Below are positions 1-8,200 of a DNA stretch of 11,504 nt, piece after piece. A program made the translations under genes and the position numbers. Under the pieces are notes generated by a model. It had not been told where the DNA came from and did not search any database. It saw only the letters and a program-made list of their open reading frames with translations. Origin of the DNA: Wenzhouxiangella sp. (GTDB taxonomy: Bacteria > Pseudomonadota > Gammaproteobacteria > Xanthomonadales > Wenzhouxiangellaceae); NCBI GenBank assembly GCA_007135355.1, contig SLJA01000012.1:1-11504 (forward strand), read 5' to 3'. The stretch's first letter is position 1. Every line of letters begins with the position of its first letter.

Positions 1-701
1 GCCGAATCATTGACCTCGGCCAGCACCTTCTGGCTGAACTGGGCACCCAGACCGGCCAGTTCGGCGTTGATTTCCCGGAGTCTTTCCTGCTGTTCTTCGT
101 CGAGCAGGGCGCCGGCGCGCACGAAGCGGGTATGGTAGCGCTCGACCAGACGCAGCGCCTCCGGGCTCAGGTCCAGGCCATCGCGTTGCTCGTAGACGGC
201 CAGAACGCGGGCGAACAGGTCGGAATCCAGCAGAATGGCATCACTATGCGCGGCCAGGCGCGGGGCAAACTCGCGCTGCACGGCCTGCAGGGTGTCATTG
301 GTGTCCACACCCAGCATGTTGGAAAAGATGCGCTGCACATTGGCCAGGGTCTGACCGGCCAGTTCCATGGCAACAATGGTGTTTTCGAAACTGGCGGCCT
401 CGGGATTGCCGGTGATCGCCTGGATCTGCTCCAGATGCTCGGCCATGCCGAACTCCAGCGCCGGCGCGTAGTGCTCATCCTCGATCTGGTCGAACGGTGG
501 CAGACCATAGGGCAGCGTGGAATCGATGAGCAGTGGATTGGTCGCCTCGTCGGCGGCCGTTGGCTCGGCGTCGAGCGCCGCCTCGACATTGGCCTCAACC
601 GGGGTCTCGTCGGCACTGGCAGCCACTTCGGGGCTGGAAGGATCAGTACACGCACTCAACAACAGCAGGGCCGGAAGCGCGCAAAACAGTCTGGAGTTCA
701 T
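1..701 (-). CDS. M3-family peptidyl-dipeptidase (Dcp-like) lipoprotein, N-terminal part
   Basis: The reading frame starts with ATG at 701 and stays open to the window edge, giving 233 complete codons of the N-terminus; the catalytic half (HEXXH zinc site) lies outside the window. Residues 1-18 form a lipoprotein signal: a short charged start, a Leu-rich core and the lipobox LSAC with the lipidated Cys at 18, followed by Thr, so outer-membrane anchoring is likely. A low-complexity Ala/Glu/Asp linker follows. From about residue 55 the sequence reads NPLL, STLPYGLPPFDQI and EDEHYAPALEFGMAEHL, then FENTIVAMELAG, which is the characteristic N-terminal pattern of Dcp/oligopeptidase A zinc metallopeptidases. 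These release dipeptides from C-termini of peptides and here would act in the periplasm. It starts 27 bases after the tadA stop on the same strand, so the two are probably cotranscribed. No strong ribosome binding site is visible. Family call is firm; Dcp rather than another M3 member is inference. Confidence 0.87.
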   Translation of the reverse strand, partial: MNSRLFCALPALLLLSACTDPSSPEVAASADETPVEANVEAALDAEPTAADEATNPLLIDSTLPYGLPPFDQIEDEHYAPALEFGMAEHLEQIQAITGNPEAASFENTIVAMELAGQTLANVQRIFSNMLGVDTNDTLQAVQREFAPRLAAHSDAILLDSDLFARVLAVYEQRDGLDLSPEALRLVERYHTRFVRAGALLDEEQQERLREINAELAGLGAQFSQKVLAEVNDS

Positions 702-728
702 GGGTCACGGCAATATGGCAGAAAGATG

Positions 729-1217
729 TCAAAGTTTATCATCGGCGCGGTGCCGACGCCGCGCGCGGAAGAAGCGCCGCAGCAAATCCCCACACTCCTC
801 GGCCAGCACGCCCCCGACCACCTCGCAGCGGTGATTCAGTTGAGGATGGTCCAGAATGCGAAACACCGAGCGCGCAGCCCCCGTACGCGGGTCGTCGGCA
901 CCATAGACCACACGCGCGATCCGGGCCTGGACAATGGCGCCGGCGCACATGCTGCACGGTTCTAGCGTGACATACAAGGTCGTGCCCGGCAGGCGGTAAT
1001 TGCCCTCGGCTTTGGCAGCAGCGCGAATCGCCACCATTTCTGCGTGCGCGCTGGGGTCGTGGTCGCGGATCAGGGTGTTGAGGCCCTCCCCCAACACTCG
1101 GCCGTCACGTACCAGAATTGCACCAACCGGCACCTCGCCGTAAGACTCAGCTTGACGGGCCAACTCCAGGGCACGGCGCATGAGAACTTGATCCGGGGTT
1201 AAATGGTTCGAAATCAT
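729..1217 (-). CDS. tadA: tRNA adenosine(34) deaminase TadA
   Basis: This 162-residue protein converts adenosine to inosine at the wobble position of tRNA-Arg(ACG) in the cytoplasm. The zinc-dependent cytidine/deoxycytidylate deaminase fold is clear: the N-terminal helix with GEVPVGAILV at 27-36, the zinc ligand and proton-shuttle motif HAE at 58-60 (His58, Glu60), and the second zinc motif PCSMC at 87-91 (Cys88 and Cys91). The stretch ARIARVVYGADDPRTGA is typical of TadA rather than of other deaminases. Length matches the family (about 150-170). The ATG at 1217 gives the expected short leader before the first helix. Downstream, the M3 peptidase gene follows after 27 bases. Upstream, the gene is divergent from the flippase-like gene, with only about 70 bases for both promoters. 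The C-terminus RRRHRADDKL is basic, as is common. The gene is normally essential. Confidence 0.96.
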   Translation of the reverse strand: MISNHLTPDQVLMRRALELARQAESYGEVPVGAILVRDGRVLGEGLNTLIRDHDPSAHAEMVAIRAAAKAEGNYRLPGTTLYVTLEPCSMCAGAIVQARIARVVYGADDPRTGAARSVFRILDHPQLNHRCEVVGGVLAEECGDLLRRFFRARRRHRADDKL

Positions 1218-1286
1218 CTCAATAGCGCTGCGTTTGGGTCCACCTTCGATATCCGACTTGCCATTTCAGCATGCGATACTAATACG
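1218..1286. promoter_or_regulatory. Short divergent intergenic region between tadA and the flippase-like gene
   Basis: This 69-base gap separates two divergently read genes and so must contain, or be flanked by, the start signals of both, unless transcription begins inside the coding regions. A TTGCCA at 1259-1264 resembles a -35 element for the plus strand, but no good -10 lies at the right distance before the ATG at 1287. No convincing Shine-Dalgarno sequence is visible for either gene. The region is listed by position and orientation, not by a recognised promoter. Confidence 0.35.
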
Positions 1287-2237
1287 ATGAAGCGAGCCAG
1301 AAAGTGGATAACCCGGCTAGGGTACGCGATAACAACAGCCACAGTGATTTGGGTTATGTATTCCTTTACCCGGCACGAGGGACTAAGCCTGCTTGCTTCG
1401 GCCGTGCGCGGGAATACTGCCATTGTGCTGATTGCGCTACTCGCATATATCTTTATCTCCCTGTTCCAAGCCCTTGCCTGGTGGAAGCTTATGGCGCGCA
1501 GCGCCGGAGGAGCGCCAATCGGACTTTCCATTGGCGTCTTCGCCCTTTCCCAATTGGGAAAGTACCTGCCCGGGAACGTGATGCACTTCGTTTTTCGCTA
1601 CGCTCTGACTCGCGCCAGCGGGGCATCACGCCCTGCAATCTTGGTTGCATCGGGCCTGGAGCCATGGCTTTTGCTGTGCGGAGCCCTGGGTCTCCTGGTA
1701 CTGTTTGGGGGTAGTGACTGGCCTCAACACTTTGACTGGCCAGGGTGGCTTGCCTTTGTCCTGCCGACTTTGGCTTTAGTCTCTTTGGTTCTGACAGTTC
1801 CGTTTCTCAGCCGGCGGCTTCTTGGCTCGAACCTTCAGGCAAAAGGGCTAATTACCCCACTACTGCTGGAGTCCGCCTTTTTATTAGGCTCGGCGCTTTT
1901 ATTCGCTGTCTTGCTGTATCTGATAGCGCCTGAACACAACGCTCCCCTGGGTGCCGTTGTTGGCGCCGCAATTTTAGCCTGGCTAGCCGGGTTTATAACA
2001 CCCGGATCCCCGGGCGGTCTTGGCGTTCGCGAATTCGTACTGACTGTGGTGTTGTCTGCATGGATTGAGCCTGCACTTGCCGTCAGTGCTGCCGCGGCAT
2101 TTCGTGTCTTGACCGTTGCAGGAGATCTGATGGTCTTTTCAGGCGGAGGATGCTGGTGGGCAGTGCGCGGCAAAAACGACCTGATCAACTATCGTCATTT
2201 TCTGGAAGAGACGAAGGCGAGTACCGAACTACGCTGA
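1287..2237 (+). CDS. Flippase-like membrane protein, lysylphosphatidylglycerol synthase TM-region family (UPF0104 type)
   Basis: With the ATG at 1287 this is a 316-residue integral membrane protein. The frame stays open to an ATG at 1203, but that start would add 28 hydrophilic residues and run into the divergent tadA, so I prefer 1287, where the basic KRARK precedes the first membrane helix. About eight hydrophobic segments are visible, near residues 12-28, 45-65, 78-95, 118-142, 152-174, 190-213, 220-240 and 262-288. Two stretches mark the family: SQLGKYLPGNVMHFVFRYAL at 88-107 and PGSPGGLGVREFVL at 239-252. Relatives include the membrane domain of MprF, which flips lysyl-phosphatidylglycerol, and stand-alone members found beside polyprenol-linked glycosyltransferases. 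No MprF synthase domain is present. The neighbouring glycosyltransferases favour a role with lipid-linked sugars, but the substrate is unknown. Its 3' end overlaps the opposing GT-C-like gene by 53 bases. Confidence 0.83.
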   Translation: MKRARKWITRLGYAITTATVIWVMYSFTRHEGLSLLASAVRGNTAIVLIALLAYIFISLFQALAWWKLMARSAGGAPIGLSIGVFALSQLGKYLPGNVMHFVFRYALTRASGASRPAILVASGLEPWLLLCGALGLLVLFGGSDWPQHFDWPGWLAFVLPTLALVSLVLTVPFLSRRLLGSNLQAKGLITPLLLESAFLLGSALLFAVLLYLIAPEHNAPLGAVVGAAILAWLAGFITPGSPGGLGVREFVLTVVLSAWIEPALAVSAAAAFRVLTVAGDLMVFSGGGCWWAVRGKNDLINYRHFLEETKASTELR

Positions 2238-4017
2238 ACCACTCCCCGACATCCACTGCGACATTCTCTAGCCCTTGATAGGGGCGAACCCAGGTTTCAT
2301 ACATATGTTCCCGGCGGTTTGCCGGCGGCGGCCAGGAATAGCTATCCCAGCGCAAGTCGAAGTGGCTAAGAACCAGAACATCGAAATATCCATTTACAAG
2401 CAACTCCGCTCGTTCAGCGGCTGAAGACGACCGATCCAGTCGACTGCGCATAACCTCTGGCCAGCTTGCCATGGCGATCTTTCGGGCTTTATCTGTCGAT
2501 GCATTAAAAGTATTGCAAGAAACTCGTGCACACAACCAAGTAGAAAAAAACTCATTAGACAACCGGTCTCCCCCAAGGAAAACCACCGTCTCGCCTTCCG
2601 CCAGCTTACCTTCCAACTCACCGATCAGGTCACGCTCCATTTCCGCATAAAGGCGGCCAAATACTTCAGTCAAAGCCATCCTATGCGTGATGTTGGGCCA
2701 ATGCTCAAGCAAAGCCATTGATACCAACAAAACTGCGAAACCCCTACCCCAAAACGCCCGTCGCCAAAGCGCCTCGACAGATGATGCGAGCAGAGTTACC
2801 AGCATCAAAGCGGCAAGAAGATACCAACGGCTGACCGAACGCATATACCTGAATGGAGGAAACTCATAGACGAATTGGTGCGGCAAACTGATGACCGCCG
2901 CTTCGGGTGGCATCAAATACGTTTGCATGGTAATCGGATCGTCTGCACTGCGTCCATCAGCGATGGAGTTTATCTTCAACGAAGGGCCGAGGGCCATCAG
3001 CGATGCCCCTAGAAACGTCAGCAAGAGAACGATCTGACGGGCATCTCGCCAAAACCGCTGGGTCAACAAGAAGATCACCACCCCCAGCACCAACGCCAGC
3101 CCAATATAGCTGTGAGCTGTCATCTCACCATCGGTAAAATACAAAGCCGGAGTCAAGGCACCGACGCCGAAAATAGGACCAAGCCAAAAGAGCTGAGGAT
3201 CTCTCGCGACAAGAGCGATCAAGTCAATGCCCTGCCCTCGGAAAAAATCCATTGGCATAACAGCGTAATCGGCGCCACCGGGAACATAAGCCCGATAAAG
3301 CAAAATAGCGAGCAAGCAAGCCAACAGCCAAGTTGTCGTCCGGGGGATGGTGAAACGCAAACCAGAACCCCCATCAGCCATTATTCTCACAACTGCTAAC
3401 CAGCCCCCAAAAGTCAACGCCATAACCAGACTGTAAGGCTCCTGAAAAAGGCCCAAAGTCAACGCAACACTGAATATGAGAAAAGCAAAAATATGGCTTT
3501 TCAATTGCCAGGCGCCAAACTGTGCCCATAAAAGCATGGGCAACAGTGCAAAACCCCACATCAACAGCGGATACCCACCTTTGGCGGAAACAATGGGTAA
3601 CGCCAAAAAAAGAATGGACCCGATTAGCGAGACGAAACTTCCAACCCCCATGGACCTCAGAAAGCCTTGCGTTCCAACACCGGCCAGATAGAGCAACAAA
3701 AAACCGGTGATATTCCACGAAACTGCCAGAGGGAACAGACCGCTGCGGTGAACCAGGCTCGCCAGCTGCACTACAGGCAAGCCGTAGCTCGTTGCGTGAC
3801 GCTCTCCTTCAGAAGCCAAAGGGCAATACAGCCAGGTTCCAGTACTGGCGAGACACTCCACCGCCCCCAAGGCAGGCAGCATCAACCCCAAGGAAATTAA
3901 ATGGTCAAGGGGCCAAATTCCGTACAATGGCGCCAGAATCAGCACCGGAAGCCCTAAGGCCATCCGACCGGCGAAAACCGCCACCCAATTGGCCCCAGTC
4001 GGCGGATTTTCTTTCAC
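2185..4017 (-). CDS. Large polytopic membrane protein, GT-C glycosyltransferase-like
   Basis: This 610-residue protein begins with GTG at 4017; the GTGA there overlaps the stop of the upstream GT2 gene by 4 bases, indicating translational coupling. Roughly ten to twelve hydrophobic segments span residues 12 to about 440, followed by a soluble C-terminal domain of about 170 residues (about 441-610) that is probably periplasmic. Between helices are features seen in GT-C-like or YfhO-like proteins: MALGPSLKIN at 341-350, then PPEAAVISLPHQFVYEFPPF and the basic RYMRSVSR near 390-397 just before a helix. The usual acidic GT-C motif in the first loop is not evident; E54 and E70 are only candidates. 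GT-C enzymes use polyprenol-linked sugars outside the cytoplasmic membrane, which fits the adjacent DPM1-like gene. Base composition is low in GC compared with guaA. I do not recognise a named family; a transferase role is inference from topology and context. Confidence 0.72.
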   Translation of the reverse strand: MKENPPTGANWVAVFAGRMALGLPVLILAPLYGIWPLDHLISLGLMLPALGAVECLASTGTWLYCPLASEGERHATSYGLPVVQLASLVHRSGLFPLAVSWNITGFLLLYLAGVGTQGFLRSMGVGSFVSLIGSILFLALPIVSAKGGYPLLMWGFALLPMLLWAQFGAWQLKSHIFAFLIFSVALTLGLFQEPYSLVMALTFGGWLAVVRIMADGGSGLRFTIPRTTTWLLACLLAILLYRAYVPGGADYAVMPMDFFRGQGIDLIALVARDPQLFWLGPIFGVGALTPALYFTDGEMTAHSYIGLALVLGVVIFLLTQRFWRDARQIVLLLTFLGASLMALGPSLKINSIADGRSADDPITMQTYLMPPEAAVISLPHQFVYEFPPFRYMRSVSRWYLLAALMLVTLLASSVEALWRRAFWGRGFAVLLVSMALLEHWPNITHRMALTEVFGRLYAEMERDLIGELEGKLAEGETVVFLGGDRLSNEFFSTWLCARVSCNTFNASTDKARKIAMASWPEVMRSRLDRSSSAAERAELLVNGYFDVLVLSHFDLRWDSYSWPPPANRREHMYETWVRPYQGLENVAVDVGEWFSVVRYSPSSLPENDDS

Positions 4018-4970
4018 GCTTTGTGTTTGGCGCGCTCAGACATTGTGCGCAATAGTCGCGATCGAATTTGCTGTAACAGCAACCGATTAGCCGCCAATTG
4101 ATCCGCCAGGAATGCGACCAGAACAGTCTGAAACCCAGCAATCAATAGCACAGCGGCCAGGATCAATGACTGCACATAGCCATCCCCTTGCCCCGTTGCC
4201 AGAAAATAAAGAAAGCGCAGACCCAAGATCGTACCCAAAGCAAATGATATTGCGCCAATCCAGGCGAAGAAAAAGAAAGGCCGATAGATCACGAAAATTC
4301 GCACAATCGTGACCATTGAGCGCTTGATGTACGAGGGTATGCTTTTTACCAGACGGGACGGGCGCAGATCCTCATTGACGCGCACAGGCACTGATGTTAT
4401 TGCCATATTGCGTTGGCCCGCTTGGATGATTGTTTCCAGTGTGTAGGTATAGTTGTTAAACACATTCAGTTCAGTGGCTGCGATCCGGCTGATCGCCCGG
4501 AATCCGGACGGCGCATCTGGAACATTTGTGCCGCTCGCTTTGCGCACAACCCAGCTGCCCAATTTCTGCAGCAGCTTCTTCAGACTGGAAAAATGGTCGA
4601 TATGGCTGATCGGCCGTTCCCCAATGACGAGATCCGCCTGACCTGCAACGACGGGGGCCACCAGCTTCTCGATATCTCCACCGCAGTACTGATTATCAGC
4701 ATCGGTATTGACAATCACATCCGCACCCAATTCCAGCGCCTTTTCCAGACCGGTCATGAATGCGCGTGCCAGGCCTTGATTTCGGGTATGCCGCACGACA
4801 TGATCGACGCCGTTAGAAAGGGCCACCTCAGCCGTTCCATCACTGGACCCATCATCGATCACTAACCACTCGACCTGATCGCAGCCGTCTACTTGACGTG
4901 GCAGCTCGGAAAGCGCCAAGGCCAGCGTGTTTGCTTCATTGAAGCAAGGGATCTGGATAATAAGTTTCAC
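4014..4970 (-). CDS. GT2 glycosyltransferase, DPM1-like polyprenol-phosphate sugar synthase
   Basis: This 318-residue protein starts with GTG at 4970; an in-frame TAG lies just upstream, and MKLIIQIPCFNE is the canonical N-terminus. The GT-A catalytic domain covers about 1-225: PCFNE at 8-12, nucleotide-binding DDGSSDGT at 39-46, the metal-binding NTDADNQY at 88-95 (DXD-type Asp90 and Asp92), and PDAPSGFRAIS at 151-161. Two C-terminal membrane helices follow, about 232-258 and 266-290, then a basic tail rich in Arg and Lys. This layout matches dolichol/polyprenol-phosphate mannose or glucose synthases with a two-helix anchor (GtrB- and ArnC-related). The enzyme would transfer a sugar from a nucleotide donor to polyprenol phosphate at the inner face of the membrane. 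It is translationally coupled to the GT-C-like gene, its likely consumer. The donor sugar cannot be told. No convincing promoter was seen upstream. Confidence 0.9.
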   Translation of the reverse strand: MKLIIQIPCFNEANTLALALSELPRQVDGCDQVEWLVIDDGSSDGTAEVALSNGVDHVVRHTRNQGLARAFMTGLEKALELGADVIVNTDADNQYCGGDIEKLVAPVVAGQADLVIGERPISHIDHFSSLKKLLQKLGSWVVRKASGTNVPDAPSGFRAISRIAATELNVFNNYTYTLETIIQAGQRNMAITSVPVRVNEDLRPSRLVKSIPSYIKRSMVTIVRIFVIYRPFFFFAWIGAISFALGTILGLRFLYFLATGQGDGYVQSLILAAVLLIAGFQTVLVAFLADQLAANRLLLQQIRSRLLRTMSERAKHKA

Positions 4971-5111
4971 TAAAATCTAACAGCTCCGGACAGCTTGTAA
5001 GTTTAATCGACTACCTAGACCGAAAACAAGCAACGACTCGCCGGCGCGTCAGCCATGGGTTGCGCGGGGTCAGCAAGCCTCAGCAGGTGTTGCACGCACT
5101 GATTACCGGCG

Positions 5112-5132
5112 GCAGTCTTGAGTGCGGACTGC
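5112..5132. repeat. Inverted repeat with 6-base arms and 9-base loop
   Basis: GCAGTC at 5112-5117 and its exact reverse complement GACTGC at 5127-5132 enclose a nine-base loop. On the plus strand it is followed by TTTGAGC and then a TTTTT run at 5144-5148, too far for a clean intrinsic terminator. It could be a weak transcript hairpin, a protein site or chance. Confidence 0.35.
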
Positions 5133-5173
5133 TTTGAGCTTGATTTTTAAGTCATCGAACTGCAACAATCTGG

Positions 5174-5190
5174 CACTATAGTTCATAGTG
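5174..5190. promoter_or_regulatory. Candidate operator: inverted repeat over the putative -10 of the CotH-like gene
   Basis: CACTAT at 5174-5179 and ATAGTG at 5185-5190 are perfect inverted copies with a five-base spacer, a geometry typical of a dimeric regulator site. The repeat covers the candidate -10 TATAGT and ends just before the ribosome binding region. Six-base arms can occur by chance, so this is a position-supported suggestion only. Confidence 0.35.
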
Positions 5191-5202
5191 GGAGCAAGAG
5201 GG
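5190..5202 (+). promoter_or_regulatory. Ribosome binding region of the CotH-like gene
   Basis: Two purine-rich matches to the Shine-Dalgarno consensus precede the ATG at 5206: GGGAG at 5190-5194 (11-base spacer) and GAGGG at 5198-5202 (3-base spacer). Together with the signal peptide that begins directly at this ATG they fix the start. Confidence 0.6.
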
Positions 5203-5205
5203 TAA

Positions 5206-8200
5206 ATGAAAGTGCGAGCGGTCATAACGAGAATTCTGGTGGTCCTGCTGGGGCTTTTAACGCTTCCGGCGGGGGCATTCACACTGGAAAACGCCGATTT
5301 TGCGGACCAAGCCGGAGAATGGCGGGACGGCGAAGGACCACCGGGCTGGACGCTTAGCCTGGATCGGGACGACCAGCTCGGGATTGTCGAAGATGTCGAC
5401 TTCGCTGTGGCCGGCGGCCGGGCTTTCCGCTTCAACGCGCTGGGCCGCGGCTTTGGCGACAGCCGCGTGGATCAGTGCGTAGCGCTGGATGATCACTTTG
5501 ACGCCCTCATGCTGTCGGTTCACATCCGCACCGATGAGCCCGACCCCGAATTGGCCCTCAGGTTGCGGGTCGATTTCTATGCTGATGAGGTATGCGATTC
5601 CGACTCGGCCAATGCCGATGCCGAACAGATCGGAACCGATGTGGGGTTGAGCGGCGAACGCGTCACCCCTGGTGAGTGGGCACGGATCGAAAGCGCCACA
5701 CGTCTGGCCAGTGAATTGGGCGAGGATGTGCGCTCGGCCCGCGTCAGCATCCGGCTACGCGACCGCAGCAGCGGTGGTCAACCGCGCGAACCGGCCCGCG
5801 TCGTCTGGTTCGACCAGGTTTCGCTACAGGCTGATGTGGTTTTCCTCCCGCCGGCCCAACGCGCGGCGCTACGCGAGCTTTACCAGGCCACCAATGGGCC
5901 GGGCTGGCATGAGTCATTGGGCTGGATGGATGCGGAAGGAACGGAGTGCCGCTGGCACGGGGTCACCTGCAGCCCGGATGGCGCCAGCCTCCTGCGTCTT
6001 GACCTGTCCGGCAATGGCCTGCTCGGGGAACTGCCGGCAAGCATCACGGCGCTCGACGATCTCGCGCCAGGTGAAGGTCTGGACCTGTGCTGGAATGATG
6101 TGCTGGTCGGCGAAGACCAGCGCGGCTTCGTCAACGAACGTCACCTCGGCGGTGACCCCGGGTTCTGCCAGGGCCTGGATCTGCAGCCGTTCAGCCGCCT
6201 GTTGAGCGGCAATTATTACCAACCCGCCGGGCGCGACGGTGAAGGCTTCAGCCTGACCATGCTGAGCGAAGGTTCGGCGCTGTTCTATTGGGCCACCTAC
6301 GATGATTTCGGAGAACCCCTGTGGCTGTTCGGCAGCGGTCGCGCAGACGGGCGCGTGCTGCGCCTGCCCAACCTTTATGTCACCCATTTGCGCGACGGCA
6401 GCTTCGGCTTCGAGCGCGCCGGCCGTGCCGCGCTGGTCATCGCAGCCGGCGACGATGATCCGGAATGCGGTCAAGCCATTTTCCGCTTCAGCGCCGAGGG
6501 TGACGGTTTCGGTGCGCGCGATGGGCGCGAAATGATCACTCTGGATGGCCGGGTGCCTTGCGAGATCCCGACCGACCGGGATCCGCTGATTGATGCACTG
6601 GCCGGCATCTGGTTTGATCCAGCGCTGGATGGCCAGGGGCTGAGCTTTACCCCGCACAGCAGCGATCGCATCGTACTCAACTGGTTCGGCTACGACGCCG
6701 AAGGCGAACAGGTGTGGCGCTTCGGCGTTGGTTCCGTCATCGCCGAGGAACAGCTGATTTTCAATAACTTGCTCGCCGTCCGGGGTGGCTCGTTCAATGG
6801 GCCACTGACACCGGAGGGCCTGGAGTTTGACCGTGATGGCAGCGCACTGCTTACTCTCAACGGTGACGGCTGGGTTTTTGAACTGACAGAACCGGATGGG
6901 CGGCAAATCCAGCTCGACCTGCAGCGCATCGAAGCCGGCCCCAGCCTGCTCGCCTCAACCGGACGACGCATCGACCTCAGTGTGCGCGATGACGACCTGA
7001 TTGAACTCTACAGCCGCTCGCCCTTCAGCGACGACCGGCTTCCGGGTGAGGTCCGTTTTGACCGCAGCGACGAAGTTCAGGCACTGACGGGGTTTCGCTT
7101 CCGTGGCAGTTCTTCCCGGCAATTGCCGAAGAAATCCTTCAACATTCGCTTTGAAAGCCCGCAGCCCCTGCTATTTGGCAGTGACCGCATGAATCTCAAC
7201 GCCATGTATACCGATCCAACCATGGTGCGCGAGGCGCTCAGCTTTGAGTTGTTCCACGAACTGGGACACCCGGCACCGCGAACGCGCCATTTCGACTTGT
7301 GGATCAATGAAATCTACGAAGGTACCTACATCCACATCCAACGGGTCGATGAGACTTTGCTGGGCCAGAACGGGCTCAACCCGAACGGCACGCTGGTGCG
7401 TGACCAGATCCGCAGCAGCGATCCCGACACACCCAATTCAAGCTTCGCTTTCGATCTGACGAGTCTTTCTGAACAGGAGCGTCTGGATTTCGTGATCGAG
7501 AACTTTGACTTCCGCGGCGACCCGGAGTGGACGCAGCTGGTCGAACTGATCGAGTGGGTACAGGCCACACCACCCGGCCCTGACTTTCTGGCCGGATTCG
7601 AACAACGTTTTGAAGTGGAGAACTTCATCGACTGGCTGGTCCTGCATTGGCTCATCGGCGATATAGACTCGTTCGGAGACGATTACTGGCTCTATCTGGA
7701 TCACGAAAATCCGAATGCTCGCTGGGTCGTCATTCCGTGGGACAAGGATTTGTCGTTCGGCTCACACTTTCGTAGTGGCTTTTTCACGACCAACGACTTC
7801 TTCATTTACGAATATCGTCTGGGTGGAGGCTGGAACAATCTGCTCATCGACCGTTTCCTGGCCACCCCTGAGCTTCGCCTGGCGGCTGACACTCGCCTGT
7901 TGGAGCTTGCCCAGGCCATCTTCCCGCCAAGCTGGTTTGAAGCTCGGGTTGATGAACTGATCGAGCGCTTGCATGACAGCATCAACATTCAACCGGGACC
8001 GCGAGCTTTTGCCGTCCATAATCAAAACCACTTCAGCACACCGGAGCTTTTTGCTGACCAGGTCGAGGCCTTGCTGGAATTTGTCAATTTGCGTTTGCGG
8101 TTTATCGAACGCCAGCTTGCCGCCGAAGCAGGCGAGTTGTACCAGGCCGAGGCAACGATTGACCCAGAGTCGGTGGAACGGACTTTTCTGACCGATGTCA

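Larger units (their letters stand above)
4971..5205. promoter_or_regulatory. Divergent intergenic region between the GT2 gene and the CotH-like gene
   Basis: This 235-base spacer must supply start signals to both divergent genes. For the CotH-like gene a TATAGT at 5177-5182 could be a -10 box, with TCGAAC at 5155-5160 as a poor -35 (16-base spacer). Two inverted repeats lie here and are listed separately. No open reading frame with a credible protein is contained. For the GT2 gene only weak hexamers (TTGCTT or TTGTTT on the minus strand near 5026-5034) are visible and none has a good partner. Confidence 0.4.

Noticed and set aside
132..965. Plus-strand open frame of 277 codons across tadA and the M3 peptidase gene
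   Set aside because: It spans two convincing genes on the other strand and has no recognisable protein features.
5914..6906. Minus-strand open frame of 330 codons opposite the CotH-like gene
   Set aside because: It mirrors the coding phase of the real gene and shows no signal peptide, motif or ribosome binding site.
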